Made by a program: the position numbers and the translations under genes. Below are positions 26,385 to 36,993 of a stretch of 64,000 nucleotides of DNA, piece after piece. The notes under the pieces are model-generated. The model was not told the DNA's origin. It ran no database searches and saw nothing but the letters and a program-made list of their open reading frames with translations. The stretch is taken from the NCBI RefSeq assembly GCF_014647035.1, contig NZ_BMOK01000001.1, positions 310,001 through 374,000 on the forward strand, read 5' to 3'. Source of the DNA: Sporolactobacillus putidus. GTDB taxonomy: Bacteria > Bacillota > Bacilli > Bacillales > Sporolactobacillaceae. Position 1 is the first letter of the stretch. Each line of letters opens with the position of its first letter.

Positions 26385-28052
26385 TTATTCATTGACCGGA
26401 TTCGAAGCCTCGTCAAAAGCCGTTGCCAACTCTTTACGATATTGATCGGTCTGCTCCTTGCTCCAGGACAACCGGGCGGCCATAAATTCAATGATCGGTT
26501 TTTCCCATTCTCTTGCCCATTTGATGTCAAAGAGCGTCGCGCCGGTTCTTCGGGTGAAGTAGTCGACAGGTGAGACGGCCATTTCCTCTGTCAAAGCATA
26601 TTCGATTGACGCGTAAATGGATGCCGGAAGGTGATGCACTTCCGCCTCGCCCTGATGCGAACGGATCAAATCAAACAGCGCATCCGTATTCGTTCCGTAC
26701 TTGCAGACCAGATCATGTGCTTCCCTCTCCGTCAGGCCCAGTCTGATTCCTTCTGCGATCTTTCTCTTGATAAAAACAGGATAATGCTCTGATCCGCCGA
26801 AATGGCCTCCGGATAATTCAAGGTGCGCCGTTTCGCACCCCGGATCGTTCGTTCCCATCTCCCTGTTCAGCTGGCCGGCAACTTCGTCAACCACACGTTC
26901 CGCCATTTTACGGTAACCGGTCAGTTTGCCGCCGGCAATCGAAATCAGGCCCGATTCAGAGAGAAAGATTTCGTCTTTGCGGGAAATTTCGGAAGGGGAC
27001 CTGCCCTCTTCCTGAATCAGCGGACGAACGCCCGCCCAGGAGGACTCGACGTCCTCGGCCGTCAGATGAACAGTCGGAAACATACCGTTGATCGCTTCAA
27101 GGATGTAGTCGCGGTCCTTCGCCGTCGGTTTGGGATTGATCGGGTAGTCCGTGTATGTTGTGTCCGTGGTACCGGCATATACTTTTCCTTCGCGGGGAAT
27201 GACAAAAATCATCCGTTTGTCTCCGCCCGTTGTATCAAAATAGAGAGACTGGTCCACTGGAAAACGTTTGCCGTCAATGACAATGTGCACACCCTTAGTC
27301 AGATGAAGATGCTTGCCTTTCTTTGAATGATCCAGTTCCCGGATGGAGTCCACCCACGGCCCGGCAGCATTGACAATCTTCTTTGCAAAGATACTGTACG
27401 ACCTGCCTGTCAGACGGTCGGTCACTCTGGCTCCGGTCAGCCGGCGGTCCGAACCGTAAATCAGATCTTCAACTTTCGCATAATTGACGGCTGTTGCACC
27501 CCGCCGGACCGCTTCTTTCATGACTTCGATCGTCAGCCGCGCATCGTCCGTCCTGTACTCCACGTAATAGCCGCTTCCAAGCAGTCCTTCTTTCTTCAAA
27601 AGCGGTTCCCTCTCCAGTGTCTCCTCTCTGCTGAGCATCACCCGGCGTTCGCTCTTCTTCACACCTGCCAGATAGTCATAGAGTTTCAGGCCGAGCGATG
27701 TGGAGAATTTGCCAAAAGTTCCATGTTTATAGATCGGCAGCATCATTTTCTCAGGGCTTGTGACATGAGGTGCATTTTCATAAACGATCGCCCGTTCTTT
27801 ACCAACTTCGGCAACGATTTTGACTTCAAACTGTTTCAGATAACGCAATCCTCCATGGACAAGCTTTGTAGACCGGCTCGATGTGCCGCCGGCGAAGTCC
27901 TGCATATCAGCCAGCCCCACGGTCAGCCCGCGCACTGCAGCATCCAGAGCAATGCCGGCTCCGGTAATACCGCCGCCGATAACGAATAGATCCAGCGGTT
28001 CGCCGGCCATTTTTTCAAGATATTGCTTTCTTTCAAATGTTGAAAAAGTCAT
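26385..28052 (-). CDS. glpD: Aerobic glycerol-3-phosphate dehydrogenase GlpD
   Basis: The 555-residue FAD enzyme of the membrane periphery oxidises glycerol-3-phosphate to dihydroxyacetone phosphate. The dinucleotide fold is DLFVIGGGITGAGIALDAAVRG; GGTSSRSTKLVHGGLRYL follows, and VRPLIQ and GGKLTGYRKMA lie in the middle. The ATG at 28052 is preceded by GGAGGATG. It is the last gene of the glpF-glpK-glpD series and has its own leader terminator, so it can be regulated by GlpP separately. Confidence 0.95.
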   Translation of the reverse strand: MTFSTFERKQYLEKMAGEPLDLFVIGGGITGAGIALDAAVRGLTVGLADMQDFAGGTSSRSTKLVHGGLRYLKQFEVKIVAEVGKERAIVYENAPHVTSPEKMMLPIYKHGTFGKFSTSLGLKLYDYLAGVKKSERRVMLSREETLEREPLLKKEGLLGSGYYVEYRTDDARLTIEVMKEAVRRGATAVNYAKVEDLIYGSDRRLTGARVTDRLTGRSYSIFAKKIVNAAGPWVDSIRELDHSKKGKHLHLTKGVHIVIDGKRFPVDQSLYFDTTGGDKRMIFVIPREGKVYAGTTDTTYTDYPINPKPTAKDRDYILEAINGMFPTVHLTAEDVESSWAGVRPLIQEEGRSPSEISRKDEIFLSESGLISIAGGKLTGYRKMAERVVDEVAGQLNREMGTNDPGCETAHLELSGGHFGGSEHYPVFIKRKIAEGIRLGLTEREAHDLVCKYGTNTDALFDLIRSHQGEAEVHHLPASIYASIEYALTEEMAVSPVDYFTRRTGATLFDIKWAREWEKPIIEFMAARLSWSKEQTDQYRKELATAFDEASNPVNE

Positions 28053-28085
28053 CCGTTCATCCTCCAGTTTTTTTCGGGTCATATA

Positions 28086-28156
28086 AAAAAGAGACCGCCG
28101 GTACACTGCGGATTCCTGAAAACGACGGATTTTCCGGGTGTACTCAGCGGTCTCTC
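28086..28156 (-). promoter_or_regulatory. glpD leader terminator, probable GlpP antitermination site
   Basis: On the minus strand AGAGACCGCTGAGTACAC and GTGTACCGGCGGTCTCT pair with few mismatches and end in TTTTTT, 35 bases before the glpD start. In B. subtilis the glpD leader has such a terminator, overcome by GlpP with glycerol-3-phosphate. Recognition by GlpP here is inferred. Confidence 0.8.
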
Positions 28157-28235
28157 CAGATTCATGACCGATTATTAACTTTTACGTGTCTCCATTTTCC
28201 CGCAAACACTTGCAAAATGCCAGTGATCTGCTCTC

Positions 28236-29768
<1,533 letters not shown>

Positions 29769-29789
29769 TTATTCTCCTTATTATCTTGA

Positions 29790-30626
29790 TTATCTTTGGC
29801 CTGCAGCGGATTCCTGTGATGCTAACATTTCAACTCGGCGTTTCCGTTCACTGAGAACAGCTGAAGCAATAATGACGGCAATAATCATGGCGAATATCCA
29901 GAAAGCGGGCGTCGCTGTGCCGATAAAAAATGTCTGATAGAACAAAGCTCCGAAAACGCCGCCGATGATCGGTCCAAATACGGGAATCCACGCATATCCC
30001 CAATTCGAGCCGCCCTTCCCCGGGATCGGCAGAAACGCATGGGCAAGTCGGGGAGCCAGGTCACGGGCCGGATTTATCGCATAGCCTGTCGTCCCGCCCA
30101 GCGACAGCCCGATAACGACGATCAGAAATCCGACGATCAGCGGATTCAGGCCGAGCGCGAATTGATTCGCCCCGATTGACATAATGCCGACCACCAGCAC
30201 AAACGTCCCGATCACTTCGCTGAGTAAATTCGACCATTTATGCGGTATGGCCGGTCCCGTACAGAAAATGCCGAGCTTCACGGATGGGCTGTACGTCTCC
30301 CGCCAGTGCGGAAGATAGTGGAGATAGACAATGCATCCGCCGAGAAAACCTCCGATCATCTGCCCCGCCAGATAAGCCGGCACCTTACTCCATGGAAAAG
30401 CTCCTACGGACGCAAGTCCAAGCGTCAGTGCAGGATTGAGATGGGCGCCGCTGAAACGGCCTACTGCATAAGCGCCGACTGCCACCGCAAGCCCCCAGCC
30501 CAACGTTATGACAATCCAGCCGGAATTATTCGCATAGGACTTCTTCAGGTTCACGCCGGCGCACACACCGTCTCCAAGAATAACCAAAATCATGGTGCCA
30601 ATCAGTTCTCCCAAAAAACCGGACAT
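29790..30626 (-). CDS. glpF: Glycerol uptake facilitator GlpF
   Basis: The 278-residue aquaglyceroporin has six membrane segments and both pore motifs: HLNPALTLG (NPA 1) and GYAINPARDLAPRL (NPA 2); the Asp after the second NPAR is typical of glycerol channels. ATG 30626 is preceded by GGGAGGGG. The in-frame extension upstream of it falls in the leader hairpin and is not used. It is first gene of the glpFK unit. Confidence 0.95.
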   Translation of the reverse strand: MSGFLGELIGTMILVILGDGVCAGVNLKKSYANNSGWIVITLGWGLAVAVGAYAVGRFSGAHLNPALTLGLASVGAFPWSKVPAYLAGQMIGGFLGGCIVYLHYLPHWRETYSPSVKLGIFCTGPAIPHKWSNLLSEVIGTFVLVVGIMSIGANQFALGLNPLIVGFLIVVIGLSLGGTTGYAINPARDLAPRLAHAFLPIPGKGGSNWGYAWIPVFGPIIGGVFGALFYQTFFIGTATPAFWIFAMIIAVIIASAVLSERKRRVEMLASQESAAGQR

Positions 30627-30667
30627 CAATATCCCCTCCCTTTTCATCCTTCGATGAAATCGGGCAT

Positions 30668-30724
30668 AAAAAAACACTTCAGAAAGATTCACGCATTCTA
30701 AGCATGCATGACTGAACTGAAGTG
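30668..30724 (-). promoter_or_regulatory. glpFK leader terminator, probable GlpP site
   Basis: On the minus strand CACTTCAG (5' arm) and CTGAAGTG (3' arm) form a stem followed by TTTTTTT, between promoter and glpF start. Position and form match the GlpP-controlled leader of B. subtilis glpFK. Confidence 0.78.
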
Positions 30725-30775
30725 GAATGACCCGATCTCAATATCCAGATACTATGAATTAACTTTTCATAACTA

Positions 30776-30804
30776 ATAATAAATCCAAATGTAAACGCTG
30801 TCAA
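30776..30804 (-). promoter_or_regulatory. glpFK promoter with perfect cre site
   Basis: On the minus strand TTGACA (30799-30804) and TATTAT (30776-30781) are spaced 17 bases. On the + strand TGTAAACGCTGTCA (30790-30803) matches the cre consensus TGWAANCGNTNWCA at every position and covers the -35. CcpA should therefore repress glycerol uptake when preferred sugars are present. Confidence 0.88.
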
Positions 30805-30869
30805 CGGTGGGCTGGAATTTGCCTGCCCTTTGCCTGTTTTGCGAGAACGCTGCTCGAAGCCTTGTTTTT

Positions 30870-31421
30870 TCACGTGAAATCCCACAGCTCTTTGTTTGAT
30901 GTTGAGATAGCGACCGCTCCTGCAGAAAATGCGTCTTCTGCTTCCCCTCTTGTGCGGATCAGTCCGCCGGCAATCACGGGGATGCCCGTCCGCCGGTGGA
31001 GCTCGCTAATCATGGACGGAATAAGTCCGGGAAGCACTTCGACCATATCGGGACGTACCTGTTCAAGCTGCCGGTAGCTTGTTTCCATTGATCGCGAATC
31101 CAGTAGGAAAATTCTGAGGACCGTGACAATGCCCCTCCTTTTTGCCACGTCGAGCATGACGCTTCGTGTCGAAATAATCCCGTCCGGACGCACGTTCTGG
31201 CAGATAAACTCTGCGGCGCAAAGATCATTCTTCAATCCCTGAATCAGATCGGCATGCAGAAACAAATGTTTTCGGTGCCGCTTCGCCATGCGGACCATTT
31301 CGGCAATCTGGGCGACATGACTGTCAAGAACAACGACAGAACGGATCGGCATTTCAAGCAATTGTTCATAGTCTTTCATGTTATTGATCGCCGGTATCAC
31401 ACTTTTTTCCGTGAATAGCAT
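30870..31421 (-). CDS. glpP: Glycerol uptake operon antiterminator GlpP
   Basis: The 183-residue RNA-binding antiterminator responds to glycerol-3-phosphate. Its TIM-barrel-like sequence shows family parts such as VIPAINNMKDYEQLL, LHADLIQGLKND and GLIPSMISELHRRTGIPVIAGGLIRTRGEAEDAFSAGA. AAGGGAG precedes the ATG at 31421. It stands directly upstream of glpF, as in B. subtilis, but the glpFK promoter starts after it. Its targets are the leader terminators of glpF and glpD and possibly glpA. Confidence 0.93.
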   Translation of the reverse strand: MLFTEKSVIPAINNMKDYEQLLEMPIRSVVVLDSHVAQIAEMVRMAKRHRKHLFLHADLIQGLKNDLCAAEFICQNVRPDGIISTRSVMLDVAKRRGIVTVLRIFLLDSRSMETSYRQLEQVRPDMVEVLPGLIPSMISELHRRTGIPVIAGGLIRTRGEAEDAFSAGAVAISTSNKELWDFT

Positions 31422-31561
31422 CCATGCAGCTCCCTTCGGCCATTTCTGTATATAGGCAATCATCCTATTTTAATCATAACACGACGATAAAAAACCGCCC
31501 TAACTATTTCCCTTTGACGCTCTGGTTCGGGTCAGCCCCTTTCCTCATAGGGCAAAAAAAG

Positions 31562-31602
31562 AGGGTGTCTCAAAAGTCAAATTGATGTGAGACACCCTTT
31601 TA
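31562..31602. terminator. Terminator between glpP and glpC
   Basis: AGGGTGTCTCA and TGAGACACCCT form a perfect 11-bp stem; TTTT follows on the + strand and A/T runs flank the other side. It could end the glpABC transcript running left. Confidence 0.7.
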
Positions 31603-31632
31603 ATAAGCTAAGAAACAAAGCACCTAAAGGAT

Positions 31633-31850
31633 AAGTTATGAATCAAGAGCGCAGGTGCGCGGGCTCCTGCGGGAACAGCGAGCCAGGGGAGACCCCGCAG
31701 CGTATGTGTATCAAGCGAGGAGACTCCCGGGTCGCCCACGGGAAGCGAGCAACCGGAACGCAGCAAAAGCTGTTTGCGGATAACCTTTTGGAACAACCTC
31801 ATGGAGTTATACGTTTAAACGGATTTCAAATCCGCAAGCAGCCGGGTCGC
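31633..31850. repeat. G+C-rich self-complementary intergenic element
   Basis: This stretch has several short complementary pairs: GGCTCCTGCGGG with CCCGCAG and GAGCC, and CCCGGG / CCCACGGG. No convincing coding frame or ribosome binding site is present. It resembles G+C-rich intergenic repeats (CTCCTGCGGGAACAGCGAGC-type) I recall from many Bacillus genomes, whose function is unknown; that recollection needs a search. It occurs once in this window. Confidence 0.5.
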
Positions 31851-31868
31851 TAAGTACCGGCTTTCCAG

Positions 31869-33086
31869 TCATATAGCACGCTTTGCCCGTTCATAGGATT
31901 CAGCAAGGATCTGAATCGGATGTTTCACGGCCTTGTCCGTCAGCTGATCAAGCTGATTTTTGCACATACCGCATTCCGTCACCGTATAATCCGCACCCAG
32001 ATCTTTTACGGATTCTGCCATTGTGCGACCGAGTTTCATCGACACATCGTATTTCTCTTTTTTAAAACCGAACGTGCCGCATTGTCCGCAGCAGCCTGCA
32101 CCCAGATCCTGAACATCGTATTCGGGGATGAGTTCCAGCATATCCATGGCCGGATTTCCCATTCCCTGGGCCCTCATGTGACAAGGCGCATGATAACCGG
32201 CCCTGTCTTTCATCGGGGCGAGATTCACATTCAATTCGCCTTCTTCCTTCAGCATCCGTAAATATTCGTCGGCATCATATACATGAGCGGCCAGTTCTCT
32301 GGCTTCATCAGTCCCGTTGATCGACAAGTACTCTTTCTTGAGTGCAAGGCTGCAGCTCGTGCATGTCGCAACCACGTCGTATCCTCTGCGTGTATAAGCG
32401 AGAAGACTTTCAATATTATCGCTCGCATTCTTCTGTGCCCGGTTCATGCGGCCATTGGCCAGCATCGGAATACCGCAGCATTTCTGCCGGGGTATGGCAA
32501 CCTCAATTCCGTTATACTCCATCACTTTAACAAAACTTCCGGCAACTTCCGGCGCGTTGTATGTTGCATAGCAGCCGACAAAATAAGCAACTTTCCGTTT
32601 GCTTCCAGACGTCTTGTTTTTGTAAACCCGGTTAAAGTTTTTAAATTGATAGTTTGGAAATTGACGGTCTTCCGGAATGCCCATCATTTTTTCCATCATT
32701 TTGCGTATCGGTTTCATCTTCATTGCCATGTTGGTCACGGGGGCAAAAGCGGAGGCCATTTTCCCGACCAGTTCCGCATTGCTTAAAACAAAATCGCGAA
32801 AACTAAATCCTGATTTTTCCGTATGAATGGCTTTGGCATAAGCCGTCAGCGTTGAAACGTGAACATTTTCAGGGCAGGACATATCGCAGTTGCCGCATAA
32901 GGTGCAAAATTCGATCCGCTTATCATCAATAATCTGCTGATTGTCGACAAGCCGTTTTAATTCCGGACCCAAATGTTTCGGACCGCCAAAATCAAGCGTC
33001 ACGCCGGAAACGGGACAGCTGGCGACACAGGCATTGCACTTCAAGCATTTTTCATACGTGGTTTCCAGTATATTCGGATCAAGCAT
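31869..33086 (-). CDS. glpC: Anaerobic glycerol-3-phosphate dehydrogenase subunit GlpC
   Basis: The 405-residue protein has two ferredoxin motifs (CLKCNACVASCP, CTLCGNCDMSCP) and two CCG domains (QKCCGIPMLANGR; CHMRAQG..GAGCCGQCGTFG). It anchors the GlpAB dehydrogenase to the membrane and passes electrons to the quinone pool. GGGAGGGG precedes ATG 33086, which overlaps the glpB stop by 8 bases. Cys residues of all clusters appear intact. Its relative GlcF lies at 14.3 kb. Confidence 0.9.
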   Translation of the reverse strand: MLDPNILETTYEKCLKCNACVASCPVSGVTLDFGGPKHLGPELKRLVDNQQIIDDKRIEFCTLCGNCDMSCPENVHVSTLTAYAKAIHTEKSGFSFRDFVLSNAELVGKMASAFAPVTNMAMKMKPIRKMMEKMMGIPEDRQFPNYQFKNFNRVYKNKTSGSKRKVAYFVGCYATYNAPEVAGSFVKVMEYNGIEVAIPRQKCCGIPMLANGRMNRAQKNASDNIESLLAYTRRGYDVVATCTSCSLALKKEYLSINGTDEARELAAHVYDADEYLRMLKEEGELNVNLAPMKDRAGYHAPCHMRAQGMGNPAMDMLELIPEYDVQDLGAGCCGQCGTFGFKKEKYDVSMKLGRTMAESVKDLGADYTVTECGMCKNQLDQLTDKAVKHPIQILAESYERAKRAI

Positions 33087-34227
33087 TTCCGACCCCTCCC
33101 GTAACAGACTGACGAAGCCCGCAGACCGCTTCATAAGTCGATAATAGAGTGTACACGCCTCCGACGATTCCATGGCAGATCATCTGCACCCCTTTGCTCG
33201 CTCCCACCGGATACAGGTTCACCGGAAGGCGGGCCATTACCCCGGATGAATCCGTCTCAAGATGCAGCGCAGACTCCTTTATTCCCTCTGGAGTGATCTC
33301 AAAACCGCCGCCGAGAACACCGCCGGTAGCAAGAATAAATTGTTTTCCGCTCAAATTGCTCACGCGGCCCGACGTTTTTATCCTTAGAGATTTTATTTCT
33401 TCTCCGTCCATATTGGCTCCGACCACTGTCGTATCGGCATAGAAACGTACACCCGACCGGATGGCTTCCCGTTTCAGCCGGTCGTTGAGCCGGATTGCCG
33501 TTGCATTCGGCGGCATTCCGGGAGCTTCCGTCACTTTCGCTCTGAGTTCGGAATGAAACTGTCCAACCGTTTCTTTCCATTCGTCTTCCCCGAGTGAAGC
33601 GGGAAAAATAAAAAGATCGGGCCTGCCGATTTGCTTTTGCGCCATCTGTTTCTTAATCTGTCCGATACAATCCGTGCGAATATCTCTCTGATCAAGGAGC
33701 CGTGCCGCATCCAGCTGGGTCATCAGCCGCTGTGAATACTTTCCTAAATGGATCCTGATCGAATCAATGGATAGCAGGGGACGTTCTTTCTGAAGATTTT
33801 TCCGGATAAAAAGCGGCTGAAAATCGGTAAGCTCATTAAAGCCTACAACAACCGCCGATCCTTCTTCCGTGACCGGAGAAATAGTCTCAGGATACAGGGC
33901 CGTGTGCTTGATGCGACCCGATCCGGTTACGATTGGAATGAGATCCTGCGGTTCGCCTTTATAGGGGTAACCTAATCGATTCATCAGCGTTTTAAACTTC
34001 CGGATTGCATCGTTGAGTCGTGATTGTTGCCAGGAACCTAAATGATAAATCCCCATCCACTCATTCAGATTCCCGTCCGATCCAGGAATAAGATCCATCA
34101 CTCCGGTCGACTGCATGATTTTCCCTGCTCCGGTCGTCACCAATGCCGTACGGCACCCTTCTTCCCTCGCCCAAATGGCAGACAGCATGCCCGAGAGTCC
34201 CTGACCGATAACTACCACATCATACAT
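33079..34227 (-). CDS. glpB: Anaerobic glycerol-3-phosphate dehydrogenase subunit GlpB
   Basis: The 382-residue flavoprotein starts with a dinucleotide-binding fold, YDVVVIGQGLSGMLSAIWAREEG. FILATGGVLGGGFEI and the C-terminal VGGVYTLLSTYEAVCGLRQ match GlpB. It overlaps glpA upstream and glpC downstream by 8 bases each, so the three subunits are translationally coupled. Confidence 0.87.
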   Translation of the reverse strand: MYDVVVIGQGLSGMLSAIWAREEGCRTALVTTGAGKIMQSTGVMDLIPGSDGNLNEWMGIYHLGSWQQSRLNDAIRKFKTLMNRLGYPYKGEPQDLIPIVTGSGRIKHTALYPETISPVTEEGSAVVVGFNELTDFQPLFIRKNLQKERPLLSIDSIRIHLGKYSQRLMTQLDAARLLDQRDIRTDCIGQIKKQMAQKQIGRPDLFIFPASLGEDEWKETVGQFHSELRAKVTEAPGMPPNATAIRLNDRLKREAIRSGVRFYADTTVVGANMDGEEIKSLRIKTSGRVSNLSGKQFILATGGVLGGGFEITPEGIKESALHLETDSSGVMARLPVNLYPVGASKGVQMICHGIVGGVYTLLSTYEAVCGLRQSVTGGVGNA

Positions 34228-35839
34228 TTTGATGCGCCTCCTCTCCGAATCCCAAAGAAACCCGGTAAATCGTTTCCATTAAGAGTAATTGCCGGGCAGT
34301 TTCTCCCGTCGCAACGACTCCCATTCCCTTTTTCCTTTCAGAAACGGCATGAAGAAGCGCGCCGTCCGCTTCCTCAATCGTCGCCCGCCCTTTTTCAGCG
34401 GCGAGGGCGGCAGCCCGGAAATTGCAAAATGTTCCCTGGCACGGCCCCATTCCAAGACGTGTCCTGCGCCGGATGCCTCCAAGGCGAAAACTTCCTTTTT
34501 CCGGCATCGCCGCTTCTATCTCCGCCCAAGTGACCTGCTCGCATTCACAGACAATGTGACTTGACTCCTCTTCTTTCAGAGCGGACTCGATCTTCGGAGC
34601 CTGCACGCCAGCCCAGTTCCTTAATTTGTGCCTTGCCGCCGGTGCGATATCCGCTTTATTGAACGAGTCCCCGGTCCTTCTTCCCGAAACGGTCTCCACA
34701 TTCGTCGTGCAATTTGCCTGAACGCCCAGTTTTTCACAAACCAGATCGACTGTTTTTTCCGCCATGAGCCGGAACGTAGTCAGTTTGCCGCCCGTAATCG
34801 TAATAAACCCGTCCATGCCGTCCCGTTCATGATGATCCAGCAGGGCCATCCCCCTGGTCACATCTCTTCCGCTGGAGCCGCGGCCGGCGGATGTCTGATA
34901 CAGCGGACGGCTGCCGCTGTAGGCACGGATCAGGCGCATGTCATCTATCGAAGGAATCAGTGCTTTCCCGTCGGCCAGCATATGTTCCAGTTCCGGCCTG
35001 CTCAGAGAAAAGTCATTCGGATTTTCCGTATTGACTCCGGTCGTGCCGAAAATGGTCACGTCATGAGCAGGGACAAAAATATCTCCGTCCCCCGGCATAC
35101 GCAGACGGTTGATCACGCGCTTATTAAAACGATGGCTGAACACGACTAACATTCCCTTGTTATTTATGATCTTTAAGGGTACTCCTGCCATCCCGGCAAT
35201 CTCCATTCCCCAAGGTCCGGCCGCATTCACGACAATATCTGCACGAATTTCTTTTTCCATTCCGGTAAGTACATCGCGGATGCACACCCCGACAACCCGT
35301 TCCTGCTCAGTTACTATGTCTGTGACTTTGTGATAAGTCAGTGTTTTCGCTCCGCGGCGAACAGCATCGGCACACACATCCACAAGCAGGGTGAAATCGT
35401 CCACAGCTCCGTCGGGTACGCAGAAAACGGCCTGAGCCTTTTTATTTAGATACGGTTCTTCACGCAATGCCTGTTCGACCGGGATTTCCTCGACCGGTAT
35501 GCCCAGCTTTTTACAGGACCTCAGCCACTTTTGAGCATAATCATCATCGTCTTCCGGGAGTTTGACGAACAGGCCTCCTGTTTTTTCGATCGAACCGGGA
35601 ATCGTTTTTTTCAGAATCAGATTTTCATGATAGCTTTCTACCGCAGCTTCCGGATCGCGGACAGCATACCGTCCTCCCGAGTGCAGCAAACCGTGATTCC
35701 GCGTCGATGTTCCGTGACCGAGATCACCCTGCTCGACTAAAATGGCTTTGATTCCGCGTAAAGCCAGGTCGCGCAGGATCCCGGCACCGGTTATTCCTCC
35801 GCCGATAACAACCACTTGTGTCTCCAGCACTTCTTCCAT
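34220..35839 (-). CDS. glpA: Anaerobic glycerol-3-phosphate dehydrogenase subunit GlpA
   Basis: The 539-residue catalytic flavoprotein has an N-terminal FAD site (VVVIGGGITGAGILRDLALRG) and HGTSTRNHGLLHSGGRYAV. Its C-terminal BFD-like [2Fe-2S] domain has CECEQVT and GMGPCQGTFC, which separates GlpA from the shorter GlpD. ATG 35839 follows GGGGGAG. With GlpB and GlpC it oxidises glycerol-3-phosphate using quinones or fumarate respiration. Its presence next to the aerobic glpD system gives the cell two routes. Confidence 0.92.
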   Translation of the reverse strand: MEEVLETQVVVIGGGITGAGILRDLALRGIKAILVEQGDLGHGTSTRNHGLLHSGGRYAVRDPEAAVESYHENLILKKTIPGSIEKTGGLFVKLPEDDDDYAQKWLRSCKKLGIPVEEIPVEQALREEPYLNKKAQAVFCVPDGAVDDFTLLVDVCADAVRRGAKTLTYHKVTDIVTEQERVVGVCIRDVLTGMEKEIRADIVVNAAGPWGMEIAGMAGVPLKIINNKGMLVVFSHRFNKRVINRLRMPGDGDIFVPAHDVTIFGTTGVNTENPNDFSLSRPELEHMLADGKALIPSIDDMRLIRAYSGSRPLYQTSAGRGSSGRDVTRGMALLDHHERDGMDGFITITGGKLTTFRLMAEKTVDLVCEKLGVQANCTTNVETVSGRRTGDSFNKADIAPAARHKLRNWAGVQAPKIESALKEEESSHIVCECEQVTWAEIEAAMPEKGSFRLGGIRRRTRLGMGPCQGTFCNFRAAALAAEKGRATIEEADGALLHAVSERKKGMGVVATGETARQLLLMETIYRVSLGFGEEAHQNV

Positions 35840-35994
35840 TTTTCTCCCCCCATTTTTTTCCAAACAATTAATGAACTGATCCAATTGCTGCAAGGCTCAG
35901 GTCACCGATCCACGGGATTTATTCTGTAAGCGGATTCGTAAATAAGTTTGGGCAATCATCTGCCGGACTTATCCATCCGGAAAAAACGGAAAGT

Positions 35995-36055
35995 AAAAAG
36001 CCACAAAAACATGCGCGAACGGGTTTAACCCTGTCGGCAGTTCTCATGGCTTCTT
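35995..36055 (-). promoter_or_regulatory. Leader hairpin upstream of glpA, possible GlpP site
   Basis: On the minus strand AAGCCA and TGGCTT pair around an inner palindrome GGGTTAAACCC; TTTTT follows. It lies in the glpA leader between promoter and gene, like the glpF and glpD leader terminators. Confidence 0.6.
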
Positions 36056-36074
36056 CCATATCTCCGAGCCTTTT

Positions 36075-36103
36075 ATTATATTTTCACATTTATCATACAT
36101 CAA
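36075..36103 (-). promoter_or_regulatory. Sigma-A promoter of glpABC
   Basis: On the minus strand TTGATG (36098-36103) and TATAAT (36075-36080) are 17 bases apart. The transcript would begin just ahead of the leader hairpin, 230 bases before glpA. Confidence 0.72.
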
Positions 36104-36255
36104 AATGCTTCGCTGAAGAGAATACAGCGCATCCAAAATTTGAACTTTTGACGAATTTTATATAACTTTTATTAAATAACTTAGTTACGTAATAAACTGG
36201 GAAGAAAACGATTTGCCTGCTTTCCGGACAGGAACGTATTTCCCCGACACACGTA

Positions 36256-36406
36256 TTAGAAAACTTGGCTTCGCCAATCCCTTGGCGCGGGCGTTGCCTT
36301 AGTTGCAGGGGCCAGGACGGTCTAATGCCGAACATGCCGCAGGACGCGGCGATCTGTTCAGTCGCTTTTACTATAATCCTTTAAAAATTTTATTCTTTCT
36401 TATAGT
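36256..36406 (+). repeat. Dispersed intergenic repeat, copy C
   Basis: A full-length copy, starting TTAGAAAACTTGGCTTCGCC, with core GCCAGGACGGTCTAATGCCG and GGACGCGGCGATCTGTTC and right end TTCTTTCTTATAGTA. A small hairpin TTGGC-TTC-GCCAA lies at the left end. It lies upstream of the glpA promoter. Confidence 0.87.
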
Positions 36407-36407
36407 A

Positions 36408-36440
36408 CAAAAAAAGCGGCACCAGGCAGCCGCTTTTTTT
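36408..36440. terminator. Bidirectional terminator next to repeat copy C
   Basis: AAAAAGCGGC and GCCGCTTTTT enclose an 8-base loop, with A and T runs at both edges. It probably ends the leftward transcript of the SGNH hydrolase gene. Confidence 0.75.
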
Positions 36441-36993
36441 GCTTCGCATGAGTGAGAGGAGAGTGAACGGTGCCGGTCTGAAGTCTATGTTCATTTTCGG
36501 CAGCCGTAATGAGGAAGAAGATCTGATTTGCAGGCGGCGGAAAGACGTTCGGGGGCGCTGAACGACGGACGACGGTGCATGGCCCCGGGAATTTTGACTG
36601 GCGCTGACCGGCCAATTCTCAGCTTTGAAGCCCCGGCACTGTGTTTCACTTCTTCATCGCTGAACGGGCAGGCCGCTTGACCTGTCGGGAGCGTCCGAAA
36701 AGCAGGCTCTGCCTTCAGCTGCTCCATCAGGATTCCGGCTCTCTCGTTCGCTTGGCGGATCATTTGCTACAAAGAGCAGTGACGCACCAATTAAGGTAAA
36801 TTTTTTACAAGGATCACAGTGCCCGGCCCCCTCTGCTTCGAATGATTCAAACATCTTGACCGGCGTGCAGGTCCTTTATTCCGCGCCGGAACGCTTCCGC
36901 TCTCTGCACATTCATCATAACCGGATATTCGTAAGCGGGCAAAACCGCAAATTGCGAATTGTCGCAGCATTTACTGCTGAAAATCCTTTCTTT
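36441..36993. other. 550-base stretch with no recognisable gene
   Basis: Two overlapping minus-strand frames (about 36491-36763 and 36654-36854) are open but have no ribosome binding sites; the first contains IRQANERAGILMEQLKAEPAF, which looks protein-like. A frameshifted, decaying gene is possible. I recognise no family. Confidence 0.35.
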
